Source: Sipunculus nudus
Taxonomy: Eukaryota; Annelida; Sipuncula; Golfingiida; Sipunculidae
Assembly (NCBI GenBank): GCA_026874595.1
Contig: CM049306.1
Span: 79,882,142 to 79,946,141 of the forward strand
DNA length: 64,000 nt
Direction of reading: 5' to 3'
Shown here piece after piece: positions 33,111 through 46,600 of the stretch. A program made the translations under genes and the position numbers. Each line of letters starts with the position of its first letter. The stretch's first letter is position 1. The notes under the pieces are model-generated. The model saw only the letters and a list, made by a program, of their open reading frames with translations. It did not search any database and was not told the DNA's origin.

Positions 33111-33778
33111 TATAAACTAGCAATTACTTGTGCTACGCACGGTTTGGGGCGAGCATTTAGTTCTGATGTCAAATAGCTTATCATAGATGAAAGTCTTGCT
33201 TGTAAAATGTTACCGTCATAAGATCTCTTTGAATCTGACATTTGGTATAAGTATTCTGTTTTTGAGTTGACCTTGTGTCGGATGACTATTCGGACGAATA
33301 TGTTCCTATAGAATGGTGGAATATCTTTTGACAAACCCGGAGCATATGTATGATGAAAACCACGGCAATCACACAAATCGCTTTCTGCTATTAATATAGA
33401 GATTCATTATATGCATGGTGTTATGCATAAAACTAAATGAAGCCAAGCGATTGGCCGGAGAATTTTCGAAGAAGTGATAAATAAAATCATTTTTATATGA
33501 AAATATATTATGATGAACATCGCCATTTAAAGTTGCCCTCCGATCCCTACAATCCGCCAGTAAAGGAACCTGTTTTCTTGCATGAGACGTGTTCTCGATA
33601 ATTGCATTCCCGTTATCAGGCACAAAAACTGAGCACTCACATGGTCGGGCAATTCCGCTGCGCAAAAGTTCGTGGTAGCATTATATTATATGGTACATAT
33701 AGATATTTAGATATCACGCACTCCCAAGGACCTTTCCTGTTTGAAAGCTAAGTCAATGTTTTCCAGTGAGACAATCAC
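33111..33778. repeat. Dispersed repeat related to the 35.0/37.5-kb blocks
   Basis: 33315-33400 (ACAAACCCGGAGCATATGTA ... CGCTTTCTGCTATTAATATA) matches 34994-35097 and 37482-37587 in the duplicated block. The same family is therefore present a third time, more diverged. The 33110-33150 segment (TAGCAATTACTTGTGCTACG) may be its other end. No coding is supported. Confidence 0.5.
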
Positions 33779-34647
33779 TGCATTCAGGCAGTGTGTAAAA
33801 CTCGGACCCGACGGACTCCGGATCCCGGACCAAAAGAAAAAAATTGTAATTCTTAAACTCTCTTGATAATTTATCCAGATATTTTTGCATAAACATATTA
33901 AAGACATATTTAATATTATGTATGGTTAAAAATTAGTAGAAATAGTCTGATTTGCACAAAAAAATTGATAATTAACACTTACGGACCCTGGCGCACGGAC
34001 CTCACGGATTACACAGACCCCGTTTACTCGTTGTATTACCATTTCTTTAGTACATATTTTCACATCAGGTTTAACCATAACTCCCATGTGATTTATTATT
34101 GTGTTATTATTTGTATTTTTACATTTTTTATTTCTCAGATTTTATTCATAATTTAATATATGCTATTTATCACATTTATGTAGCGTTTTAAAAAATACAA
34201 TAATTAAAAACATTTACAAAATCATTATTTTAGAACCTAAAGTTGCTCGAAATGCAAGTAATCAACATTTCCTTTCGGTATTTATATTACTGCCAACTTT
34301 AAATTACATGGTTGTTATGAATGGAACACGAAACCTGTGTTATGTGGAAGAGCTCGGAATTATCTGTCTGGGTCCGCAACGACTGTTAGTGCACATCAAA
34401 TAAATTTCCCCCAGTGTGCCCGCACTATTAAAATTTCATTTAAAATAAAACAAAAATTATATTTAGTGTGTGACATGAGTGCTATTTTATTCCTCTTTCA
34501 GTCATAAATAAAAAAATATGAGCGGTGGTTACTGTCCGTCAAAAAGGAGCAGTCAGCAAAGTCAAGTTAAATGAGGTTAAATGAGGAAATTGGCTTTCGG
34601 TGTCCGGGGACCGTGGGGTCCGGGTTTTACACACCGCCCTGCAATCA
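33779..34647. mobile_element. hAT-like non-autonomous element, partly duplicated
   Basis: The left end GGCAGTGTGTAAAACTCGGA (33787) is complemented by the right end TCCGGGTTTTACACACCGCCC (34639). An 8-bp duplication TGCATTCA (33779-33786) matches TGCAATCA at 34640 and exactly matches TGCATTCA at 37129-37136, next to the second copy of the right end. The element was therefore inserted before the local tandem duplication. That duplication copied only its right part. Confidence 0.65.
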
Positions 34648-36455
34648 CTACCGTTCGGAAAATTTTCATTCTTTGAAAGATCCCCCTTTTGAGCATTTTC
34701 CTCACGCGAGATCTCCTTGTGCACAATAGACCTTTTCGCTGCGCGGAGGTTGCCTTTTGAGAAGGGATCACCAATGGGGATTATTTCGGGCCGGTCACCG
34801 CAAAATGTAAGAAAACCCCAGATAGGGCCCCCGGAGTAAAACTTTGTCCCGCCAACACACTCTATAGTCCATTGTTTTAAAGGCCCGAAGACACAAAGAA
34901 AAGAGGCGCCCGCGGGGGAGTAAATATTAAACTTATTAATTATGCACGTAATATGCATTTATTGCAAATAAAAGTGGGTGGAATCTCTTCGGACAAACCC
35001 TGAGCATATGTAGGTCGAAAATCACAGCAATCCGTACGGTAGTATCGGAGGAGATACGGAAAATCACAAAAATCGCCTTACGCTATTAATATATAGATTG
35101 CCACTAACGGGCCATAGGCTTATCATTGAAAAATATCTCCCCGAGAAGTGATTTTGGTTGGTTAAAGCCATGCCCATGACAGGAATTAAGAATGATATTA
35201 AATAATAAAAATGGGTCTTAATGATCGTAATAATAACTAAGTGAATACAATGATGGCGTATTAAATTAAAACAACGCATGGGACATTCTATCTAAACAGA
35301 CACAACGTATAGCCTATAGTAACATTTGTTTTTGTTCCTGTTTGAGTTATTTGGTAAACATGAATTTCCAGGGCTACCCATAACAATAAATAACTAATGA
35401 AATGACACTGAATGACGAATGCATGCTTTTGTTTCCAGCCGCTTTTTCCAAAACTGTATCAATTTATCGAACCAAAAGATGAAACGAAGTGAACAGGAAA
35501 TCCTGTGTAGACATCAATGACAGCATTTACCGAAGCGTACAGACTATTCATAAGCAGACCGACACCTTTTGAATATTTAACTGCTTAACTGTAATTATAT
35601 GTGGTTGGTGAATCGTAAAATCCAGGAGCGTCCATTGGGGGGGGGGGGGGCGGTTAAGGTATACAGAGAGGAAAATTGTACATTTTTAAAAAATATATCA
35701 ATAATGAGAATGATAAACATTATTACATTTCTGCTTCTCTGCTTGTTGGATCAGAATTAAAAATTGAATTGTGAATTATTTTAAATGACCTCATTTCTTA
35801 CAAGGATATCTCAATATTCGTATAGGGTTTACAAAAAAAGTTTCCCCCAGCCTTCGCGTATTAGTCATCCACCTCAGACCCTTGAACATAAATTGCTGTA
35901 TCAATCCATAATTTCACATATTTCCATCACTAAAAAAATCATAAACATGCCCGAGGCTCAGATTTTTCCAAAGGTCTTCATCTTATATAGATATTCTGTT
36001 CACAGCAAGAGTACAGCGTTCTGTAATTGAGATTTGCTATAGATACATGTTTCTATGTCAATATATAAGTTAACAGTTTTTTTTGGTGGAATATCACAGA
36101 ATGTTTTTTTCTTTTATTTCTTTATGCTCCATGTGTTGGTGCCGAATTCCCAAAATGGTGGTTGGGGGGGGGGGGGGGGGGGTATCTTGGGCAAGCCAAC
36201 AGCTGCATTGGTTCAATGTACCAGTTAAGAGTTATGAAGCGTAAGCATTAACAGAAGACTTGAAAACAGTTTGAAAGTTAGCTGGAAAAAGTAAAGAGGT
36301 GTGAGGTCTGAAATAGTCTCTTGTCACGTTACTATGTTTAATTCATGGTGTATAAATATTAACATTGTTTGGTAGAAAACATCTAGGTCCCAATACAAAA
36401 ATCAATATCTAACAGTGGTGGTTCCTGGCAACTATTTAGAAACCAGTTCCACATG
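34084..36455. repeat. Tandem duplication, copy A (~2.37 kb)
   Basis: The block aligns from end to end with 36456-38945 in the same orientation at high identity. It spans the right part of a hAT-like element, a GC-richer repeat (34650-35098), AT-rich DNA and two poly-G tracts (35637-35650 and 36164-36182). Copy A lacks about 120 bp that copy B keeps inside the hAT part. Open frames here (for example on the minus strand at 34539-34958) lie in repeat DNA and are not counted as genes. Confidence 0.9.
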
Positions 36456-38945
36456 TTCCATGTGTTTATTATTGTGTTTGTATCTGTATTTTTACATTTC
36501 TGTCTCAGTTTGTATTCATAATTTTATATTTGCTACATTCATTTGTGTAGCGTTTTAAAAAGTATAATAATTAAAAACAATTACAAAATCATTATTTTGG
36601 AACCTGTAGTTGCTTGAAATGCAAGTAATCAACAATCCCTTTCGGTATTTATATTATTGCCATCTTTAAATTGCATAGTTGTTATGAACGGAGCACGAAA
36701 CCTGTTGTTATGTGGGAGTGCTCTGATATATCAGTCTCAGATCCGCTCAACTGTTTAATTAAATCTCCCCCATTGTGTCCGCACTATTATATTTTCATTT
36801 AAAATAACAAATAGTAAATTTAGTGTGTGACATGAGTGCTATTTTTTTCCTCTTTTAGTCATAAATAAAAATATGAGCGGTGGTTACTGGGGTCCGTCAA
36901 AATTGAACAGTCGGCAAATTCAAGTAAATGAGGTCCGTCTTCATCGAAATATTTTTGTAATTATAAATCTTTCAGTGAATCGGTCATTTACAAATGTGCA
37001 ACATTTAGAGACTTTGCTCTGTTCTTACATCAACAATAGTGGTGTTTTTATCGGTGTAAATAATGGAAAATTAGGAAATAGGTTTATGGGGTCCGGGGAC
37101 CGTGGGGTTCGGGTTTTACACACTACCCTGCATTCACTACCGCTCAGAAAATTTTAATTCTTTGAAAGATCCCCCTTTTGAGCATTTTCCTCACGCGAGA
37201 TCTCCTTGTGCACGATAGACCTTTTCGCTGCGCGGAGGTTGCCTTTTGAGAAGGGATCACCAATGGGGATTATTTCGGGCCGGTCATCGCAAAATGTAAG
37301 AAAACCCCAGATAGGGCCCCCGGAGTAAAACTTTGTCCCGCCAACACACTCTATAGTCCATTGTTTTAAAGGCCCGAAGACACAAAGAAAAGTGGCGCCC
37401 GCGGGGGAGTAAATATTAAACTTATTAATTATGCACGTAAAATGCATTTATTGCTAATAAGAGTGCGTTGAATCTCTTCGGACAAACCCTGAGCATATGT
37501 ATGTTGAAAATCACAGCAATCCGTACGGTAGTATCGGAGGAGATACGGAAAATCACAAAAATCGCCTTACGCTATTAATATATAGATTGCCACTAACGGG
37601 CCATAGGCTTATCATTGAAAAATATCTCCCCGAGAAGTGATTTTGGTTGGTTAAAGCCATGCCCATGACAGGAATTAAGAATGATATTAAATAATAAAAA
37701 TGGGTCTTAATGATCGTAATAATAACTAAGTGAATACAATGATGGCGTATTAAATTAAAACAACGCATGGGACATTCTATCTTAACAGACACAACGTATA
37801 GCCTATAGTAACATTTGTTTTTGTTCCTGTTTGAGTTATTTGGTAAACATGAATTTCCAGGGCTACCCATAACAATAAATAACTAATGAAATGACACTGA
37901 ATGACGAATGCATGCTTTTGTTTCCAGCCTCTTTTTCCAAAACTGTATCAATTTATCGAACCAAAAGATGAAACGAAGTGAAATGGAAATCCTGTGTAGA
38001 CATCAATGACAGCATTTACCGAAGCGTACAGACTATTCATAAGCAGACCGACACCTTTTGAATATTTAACTGCTTAACTGTAATTATATGTGGTTGGTTA
38101 ATCGTAAAATCCAGGAGCGTCAATGGGGGGGGGGGGGGGGGGGGCTGTTAAGGTATACAGAGAGGACAATTGTACATTTTTAAAAAATATATCAATAAGG
38201 AGAATGATAAACATTATTACATTTCTGCTTCTCTGCTTGTTGGATCAGAATTAAAAATTGAATTATGAATTATTTTAAATGACCTCATTCATTACAAGGA
38301 TATCTCAATATTCGTATAGGGTTTACAAAAAAAGTTTTCCCCAGCCTTCGCGTATTAGTCATCCACCTCCAACCCTTGAACATAAATTGATGTATCAATC
38401 CATAATTTCACATATTTCCATCACTAAAATAATCATAAACATGCCCGAGGCTCAGATTTTTCCAAAGGTCTTCATCTTTCATAGATATTCTGTTCACAGC
38501 AAGAGTACACCGTTCTATAATTGAGATTTGCTATAGATACATGTTTCTATGTCAATATATAAGTTAACAGTTTTTTTTGGTGGAATATCACAGAATTTTT
38601 TTTCTTTTATTTCTTTATGCTCCATGTGTTGGTGCCGAATTCCCAAAATGGTGGTTGGGGGGGGGGGGGGTATCTTGGGCAACAGCCAACAGCTGCATTG
38701 GTTCAATGTACCAGTTAAGAGTTATGAAGCGTAAGCATTAACAGAAGACTTGAAAACAGTTTGAAAGTTAGCTGGAAAAAGTAAAGAGGTGTGAGGTCTG
38801 AAATAGTCTCTTGTCACGTTACTATGTTTAATTCATGGTGTATAAATATTAACATTGTTTGGTAGAAAACATCTAGGTCCCAATACAAAAATCAATATCT
38901 AACAGTGGTGGTTCCTGGCAACTATTTAGAAACCAGTTCCACATG
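36456..38945. repeat. Tandem duplication, copy B (~2.49 kb)
   Basis: Direct adjacent copy of 34084-36455. Both copies end in AGAAACCAGTTCCACATG, so the junction is precise. Copy B carries extra sequence at about 36915-37080. Its G runs differ in length (38125-38144, 20 G; 38657-38670, 14 G). The end of copy B lies only 170 bp upstream of the channel gene's start codon, so the duplication may have displaced or doubled upstream regulatory DNA. Confidence 0.9.
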
Positions 38946-39115
38946 ATATTTTCTATTGTTCGCAAGAGACAATTTGGTTAAGCAACAAAAGGTTTTCTTG
39001 AAAGTGTAGTTCTTCAGATAATCCATTTTAATGGGAAAAAGGAACAGCATTAATTTACATATTAATATTAATTGTACTCTGTGATCAAACTGAACAAAAA
39101 AATTAAATGTAAAAT

Positions 39116-39429
39116 ATGTTTGGCTTGAAATCCTTCCTGAAAAAGGAAAAGCCAGCCAGGCGGGTGCACGCCTCACAAGTGCAACCAGTTACGGTTAATG
39201 TAGAAGAATGTGAAGAAGAAAGGCAAGAGAAAATGGAGGAAGAACAGGAGAAGGAAGAGGATAAAGAAAAAGAGGAAGCAAAAGATGAAGCAAAAGAGGA
39301 AAATATTGCAAAGGCTTCAGAGAAAACTGATTCTGGTTGGGCCAGCTGGCAGGAGTTCATTCAAGATACGACCGTACATGGCGTCAAATATGTCTTTCCT
39401 GATAATCTGAAGCCTTCGGCAGTTAGACG
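39116..39429 (+). CDS. Channel exon 1: cytoplasmic N-terminus
   Basis: The ATG at 39116 is preceded by an in-frame TAA at 39110. The donor is AGACG|GTATGT (phase 2). Residues 30-67 are almost only Glu, Lys, Asp, Gln and Ala, predicted to form a charged helix that is unusual for the family. Residues 75-100 ([19 protein letters not shown] onwards) are the conserved pre-TM1 segment with the HG gating motif. The promoter is not recognised. The end of the tandem-duplicated block lies 170 bp upstream. Confidence 0.9.
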
Positions 39430-42400
39430 GTATGTTCACTTTTTGGGAATGGAATAATATTTTGAATGAAAATCAATATATAATAAGGTAAGCCTATATG
39501 TTATCTAAATGTTTAAGGAAACAGTTAAAAAAACCTTTATCTTCAACTTCCCAGTTTACTTTAGAAAACGTATTTATTTAAATAGTTATGGTAAATAACA
39601 GGTATGGACTCTATGTGTACCTTTTTTTCTAGGTTTATCTGGGCGTGCCTGGTTCTCACATCCGCTGGTCTCTTCACTTGGCAGGTCGTAAATAGAACAT
39701 CTGAGTATCTTCACTACTACAGCACTATCAACATCGAAGTAGACCACGCAGACACCTTGGATTTCCCAGCAGTGACCATCTGTAACCAGAACAGTTACAG
39801 GTAAGTTTGTATTGATCTTTTACAATATGGGTCTAACAGAGGGAAAAAACAAGTGCAGGAATTATACTTATATTACATTCGACAACAAAAAAAAAATGTG
39901 TTGGTGCAGGGGTGGGTAACCTTTTCTTCAGAGGGGCTACGTGAAACATCAGTAAGGTCTCTAGCGGGGCAAATCGAGAGAAAAACTAAATTTACTTAAT
40001 AAGAGGGTTATTTTTACATAGAAACACAAGTATAATTGAAATATCTATGTAATTTGGTACACATACACAGGTGATCGATAAGAATGAATGTATGGTGTGT
40101 TGCTTCATAAATGGTACTTAACAGGTTCTCAGGTTTTTAATGGAATATATGCGATTGCACACAGTCCTATACAAGGTCACGAGAATCAGGATTCTGCATT
40201 CGTGTATTGATACTCAAAGCAGAGTGCAAATGTGATTCTGTCAGAACGACCCGTCTGTTAAAAATATAAGCACACATTACGCACATTATTCTGGCAAACT
40301 TTAACAAATTGCCTAATTTCTCTATACTAAGAGATTCACAGAACTGTGCTTCAGAAAATTTACTTCTTGTTAACTGATCATTATAGCCAAAGATCAGTTG
40401 ATGATGCTTCAATATTTAAGTAAAACGGATTCCTCATCAAACTGATCTCGGCCTTAACTTTAAAATCAGGTGCCACTGTAAAAGCATTTATCGACATGAG
40501 AATGTTCGGAACCCTCATACTGACATCGCCTTGCAAGGACGTTTTCGTTACCCAATACAGGCTCGCAAGCTGTAGCTTTCCCAACCCTGGGTTAGGGAAT
40601 ATCCAGTGAAAATTTATTTATTATTTTTATTTATTTAGTAAAACATATTCATACAGGGTAGCCTGTTCAGACAAAAGTGTCTGATCAGCCATAGGGCCCT
40701 GTTGGGCTATACAGTTTAAACAATGGAAAAAACATGTAGAATGCAATCAGAATTTAATAAAAGTGACCAAAGATAAAATTATGCAGCAAGTTGTGATATT
40801 AAACATGAAAATATATAACTATGACATGCAACGTTATTTACAAGGCAATCATAAGTGTGACATAAATATGAAATATAACAGAGTATGAAATAGCATGCAA
40901 TTTATTATATGACATATAAAGCATAGAGGTTTATTACAGGATACTTTTATTTTAAAGACCTGTAAGGAGGAGCTGTTTCTTTGAGATTCATAGAAACCTC
41001 TATCCGAGGTTTGGGTACATATAATTTATTGAAATAGCTATTGCGTGTATCATGTTGGCGGACTTGAACAAATGTAAACAGGTCGGTCATATAGATGGAC
41101 TTATGTTATTTTTAAACATAAGGATGCGGGTCAGATATACTTGTCTTTGTTCAACTGATTTAATGACGGATAACTGTAACGCTACATTAATGATTAATAC
41201 TGCGACTTATAATACGTGCAGCACGATTTTTAGACTTTGAATGCGAGTAAGGCATGAAGAAGGCGCATTTCCCCAGACTGTGAGGCCATAGTCAATAAGT
41301 GGCTGAATCAGACCAGTGTACATTTCCAATGCGGAGTCTTGAGGTATGCATCGACTGCACCTAAAGAGTGCATCTACTTTAGAGGAGAGCTTTTATTCAT
41401 ACTTGTTCAGAGTATTACGACCATGTTAGGTTTTCATTAAGCACTAACCCCCAGTAAGTGATACTGTTTGGGCTTGTCAAATGCAATGATACCAAGGTCC
41501 TAAGTCTCCATAGATCGGGAGCTAAAGAGGATGGTTGATGTTTTTTCCAATATTGATGAAAAGCTTACTATCATACCATTTAGATAATATAATGATGCCG
41601 TGTTGAAGTTCCTGTCTAATTTGGTTAGGATCATTACTTGTATAGTAAATAATGGTGTCATCCGCAAAACGATTACATTGACAATTGCCAGTGTTTCCAG
41701 CAATATCATTTACATGAAATAAAAATAATATTGGCCCTAATACAGAACCTTGGGTTATTCCAATGTTTACAGGATGCTGTGCCGATACTGCGTTAGCTTT
41801 TTGGTACAGCATGAGATCTATCAGAAAGATAGTTCTTAATTAGTTCAGGTGGTTTACCTTGGAAACCGTAATGTTTTATTTTTTCTAAGAGAATGCCATG
41901 ACTGATGGTGTCGAAACATTTCTTGAGATCGAAGAAGCAAGCCCCTGTGAAACGTTTAGTATCAATTGCATGGAGCCAATTGTCCACAACTTTATGTAAA
42001 CTTGTTTGCGTCGAATGGTTTTTCAAGAAAGAAGATTGATCATGAGTTATTATGTCATGTTGATTTAAGTTGTAAAAATTTTAGCATGTTGAACCTTTTC
42101 AAATATGCATGCTAAATGAGGAAGAACAGAAATAGGCCGATAATTATTAATATCGTCTTTGGATCCTTTACCTTTGTACATGGAAGTGATACTTGTGGAT
42201 TTTCATTCAGTGGGGAAGGTAGCTTCTCTAATACACCGATTAAATAAGGTGGCTAAACTGACGCATAATATATGTGATGCCATTCTCACCAGTTTGGAAT
42301 CTATGCCGTTGGCATCGATTTTACTTTCGAGAGATAGGCCCGTTAGAAACTGCTGTACTAGAGAGGAAGTTGTGAGATTAAGTTCAAAGTTACTGGACGA

Positions 42401-43578
42401 TGCTTGGATGTCAATTTTTTGCATGGAAGAAGGAAATTTGTCAGACAGTTGAAGGCCAGCATCAGCAAAGTGTTTGGCAGCTTCTTCAATATTAATGTGC
42501 CGGAGATCATTGCAATTTTGAGCTTTCTTTTGGATGCTATTCACAACGTTCCATATTTTTTTTGGTTCATATCAGCTTGTCTTATCTTAGTCTTATAAAA
42601 TCTTATTATATTGTTTAATTAATATTAACTAAATTTCTAAGTTGTTTATAAATAATTAAGTCAGTCTCAATGTTGTCTTTAAGCCATTTTTAATGCATGA
42701 AGTCACGTTGCTTATAATTTCCCGTGTTTCACTGTCAATAAAACGAGGTTTTTGAGATTTTACTCTGACTTTTCTTATTAGTGCATGCTTATTACAAACT
42801 TAGAGAAAGGGATCTTTCCAGAGAGTCCATGCATCATTTACATCAGATGCAGTGAGTATGATGCGGATGAGTAAATATTTTATTCTTTTTATGTTATCAA
42901 GGAAGGCTATTTTATTAAATTCCCTGTATGATCGTCGAAGGTATGTTTAATGTATCTTTTATATCTTTTGTATGCAATGTTTCAGATTTAAGTTAAGTAA
43001 ATATTGCATAGTGATCACAAAGGGAGGTTTTATACACTCCATAGAATACATAATTTTGATGGTTGGATGTTACAATTAAATCGATAGTACTAGAAGAGGT
43101 TGAGTCACACGAGTAGGTTCATCAATTAGCTGCTCTAAATCAAAGACGTTACATAGGGACTTTAGTGGGTTGTGGTGATTATTGTTCTTGCAATCAGTCT
43201 TAAAATCTCCGATTAAAATAATGTTTAGGCATAGCGAGAGAATGTTCAATGTTCATTGACAAAGATTCGAAGAAGCTGGTTTGAGTGGAGAGCGGGCGGT
43301 AAAATGCGCCTATAAAAAAGGAGCCCTTGCGGGGACATTTAATATTAATCCAGAGGTTTTCGATATCATCCATATGTAACTCCGGCACATATGTTCAGGT
43401 GAGGTGGTCCCTTGTATATGATACTTAGCCACCTCCATGTCTGTCGATGTCTTTTACACACACTGAAAACATAGGGTTGTCAAATCGACAGCTTTAGGGT
43501 TGTAAAATGGGTGTACCTAAAACAACAACCGAGGTTGTCAAAATTTCAATTTGGACCTGTCAGGTTCATCCGTATTCA

Positions 43579-43614
<36 letters not shown>

Positions 43615-46600
43615 ATATATACATGAATATAATAATAATAAAAATAATAATAACAGACATTTTCAAGAAGAACGTATATGTATTAAAACCAAGTGGTCGT
43701 GTAACTTGTGATTTTTGTATTTGTCTGCAACAGTTTTACGACTGATTATTCCTAACAATGTGGACAGGGTTCAGTCTGAGCGTGTTTCAGTGTTCATATA
43801 AAGAGTAAACGTGTAGCTTTATTGTACCGTCATCCACCCCGGCTTCCCCTCTCTGGCCAGTAGTTTCTCACTCCAAGGTTGGGTTCACGACTACCCTCTT
43901 GACGATCATAGACTCTACAAAATATTTGATGACCATGACCATTGGGGATGTATATATTATATAAAAAAATTAAACCTTGCACGTTATATAAATATATGTG
44001 TATGTGTACTGAACCTGTTGTATGATGGAACAATCAAACTGTCAGGACTCAGGAGTACACTTTCTACCAAGTTTTTATAGTTTTCGATGTACATACATTT
44101 AGCTTTACTAATAGGTGAATTTTGGGGTACTTGATTACAATATAAGAAGGTAATAGAAACTGTTGTAGCCACTTTCAAAATAAGCCATCTATAGTATAGT
44201 ATATATACAGATATATCATAAAACACAGGCTCCCTACTTTACAAAAATCACCTAACCATACCTGACTGTCACTCAGGAGACATATACACTATGTGGTTAA
44301 TTGTTTATCAGTTTTTACACCGTTAAAGTATTAAAACTAGTTTTTAAAACTTTACTCACTTTTCAGAAACAGCAATTTATACAATTCAACTACTTACCGG
44401 CCGACTTTACTGGCTATCACTCGACAGTACTTTGTATACGATGCACTGAAATGCTTTGGGAGGGCCGACGACGATGATTGTTGTGAAGACTGCAAAACGA
44501 TCCATACTTATACTATCACATGTATTAGTTAATGTAACACCGACTCTGCTAGTTTCAGTACCCTCTGGGCAAAAATGTTGTAAACACACATGTTGTAAAT
44601 GTTGCGTACACCCGAGACTTGTACAAATGCACATGGCACGTTTACATTCTAGAACGCCTCATTGAGTGCAGTTGCACGTACCCCTGATGTAGTTCCGGCC
44701 TTTGCAGTCCGCGTGGTCAGCGCCCTTGTCCAAGCTGGCTGTCGTGATACAAGGGAGCTGCCCAATGCTTGACACTTCACGAAGGGTCAGTATCCACTCC
44801 ACTGGGGCAGTTCAGTGCTATGTTCAGACAACCATAGCCAGTTCCACCCTCCGGCACCCCGTAAGGGGGTCATAATTTGGGGATTCGGCAACCCTACGTT
44901 TTCAGGGCATATTGAAGCCTGAGATTGATAATTCGTGAACACATATTGTGTTATCTGACCAGGTTTCACTGGGGCATAGTACGTCAATATGCTTTTATGT
45001 AACAGATCTTTGATCTTTTTAAATTTTGGGAGTAGGCTTCTTACATTTAAATGAAAATCAAGAATATTTGACTTCGAATATGTTGTATATATGGATGAGT
45101 TTTTTTGGTAACTTAGAATTTAGTGAGCTTAATACATTAAACTGGGAACAGATTGCGGGGGAGGCATCTTAACTTCACTACTGGAGGATGAGACATTAAA
45201 GTTATTGTCATCGATGGAAGCTCCATTTAGTGTATGAGACAAGTTTATGTCCAGCCTGGCCACAGTTGTAACATATAATCGGGGTGCCCACAAAAGGTTT
45301 CAAAATGTCCTTTCTCGACACAAAACCTGCAGTGACGTCTATCTGCAGGAACCAAAGGTGCTCGTTGATTCTTGTTTGTGATGACACGAGAGGATGGTGG
45401 TCTACGCTCCCGGTCCCAAGCGAAGTTTGGTCGTAGCAAGGAGTCCACGGCCTGATGACGTACCCATCTGTGGTGAAGATGAGCAGGCGGGGGTCTAGTG
45501 TCATGCGACTTTGTTACATTAGAGCAAGATGGCGTGAACCTTTGGGCTTCAGTACGTTGCTTATAACGTAAAAGGGAGTGCAGATCAAGATTCTTCAAAA
45601 GTCGTTCTGTCCCACGTCGAGATAGATGGAGACCATTGTGAAGGAGGACCGGATCGTCAACTGACCCGTCTCTGAGAAGAAAGTTAGAATTATTATCTAC
45701 ATAGCAACAAGTGACTTCCGTAGCTAATGACTTTAAAACTAATGTTTTTATTATTTTACAGATGAGAACAAATGACATATCACCATTCATATATATTAAT
45801 ATACTAGCTGGTACAGTGTCGGTACACTAAAATTTGAGAGTAAATTAAAATAATTCAAATATTGGGAATAAATATAGACATTTATGGGGACACTTTTAGT
45901 GATACTGAATTTCAGAGTGAAAAATTACAATCATGAAGAACTTTTATACACATTTTGGGGACCTGTAAAGTAAACCTAATTCTATGAAATAAAATCTCTA
46001 CTAATCATTAAGAAAACTTTTTTTACAAACTTGTATTATTCATGGCCTCATTTCTCACACTTAATTTCCCAGGCCCTTTAATTGAAAAACATATGCAATA
46101 AAGACAGGCAATTTTAAGATTACTATTTACATTAATCAACATTATAAGGAACATTTAGTTGTATTAGGCTATTTAGATATTATTATTCAGCCAAAATTGA
46201 CCTTGCAGACACATAAAATCTTATAATACGCATTATTATTTAAAATGTAACCTCTCCACTGAAACTGCGTAGTTCACCTGAAGGTCCCATTCACAGTATG
46301 ACGTCTCCTGTGAGATGTGTAAGTAAAAAATTATGAAATACAATTTATGAAATTTACGTGTCTTAAAAGGGAAAACTTTAAATGAGTACTGTTTTGGCAA
46401 TTAAGCATGAATTTAAGTGAAATTTTTTTGTTTATTCGAATACATTGCCTTTTTTCTGACCCTTAAATGCATATGTTTCCTTGTCATACTATTTGATTTT
46501 ATACGAATATCTTTGTGATACAGGCTTTACATTCCTGCATCTTCTTGAAGTTGATAATGCAGCATTATCCATGGAAATTGATTCGTACGCAGTATAATAT

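Larger units (their letters stand above)
40612..45830 (-). mobile_element. Antisense CR1/L2-like LINE, interrupted
   Basis: Read on the minus strand from about 45.83 kb: the end of an SGNH-hydrolase-like domain (DGLHLS-type motif read as [10 protein letters not shown]), CCHC-type zinc knuckles, then an APE endonuclease. The endonuclease is split by a DNA transposon at 43461-44907. A reverse transcriptase ([14 protein letters not shown] at about 41657-41668) and a 3' end with a (TAAA)n tail (40612-40637 on +) follow. The 5' end is truncated and many frameshifts and stops are present. CR1/L2 is inferred from the SGNH domain plus a microsatellite tail. It is opposite to the host gene. Confidence 0.85.

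Noticed and set aside
34539-34958. 139-codon minus-strand frame, repeated at 37154-37447
   Set aside because: It lies in a dispersed repeat that is part of the tandem duplication. The two copies are not under visible coding constraint and copy B is truncated.
45208-45790. A host zinc-knuckle protein gene
   Set aside because: The SGNH end plus CCHC knuckles directly precede an endonuclease and RT on the same strand, so it belongs to the LINE.
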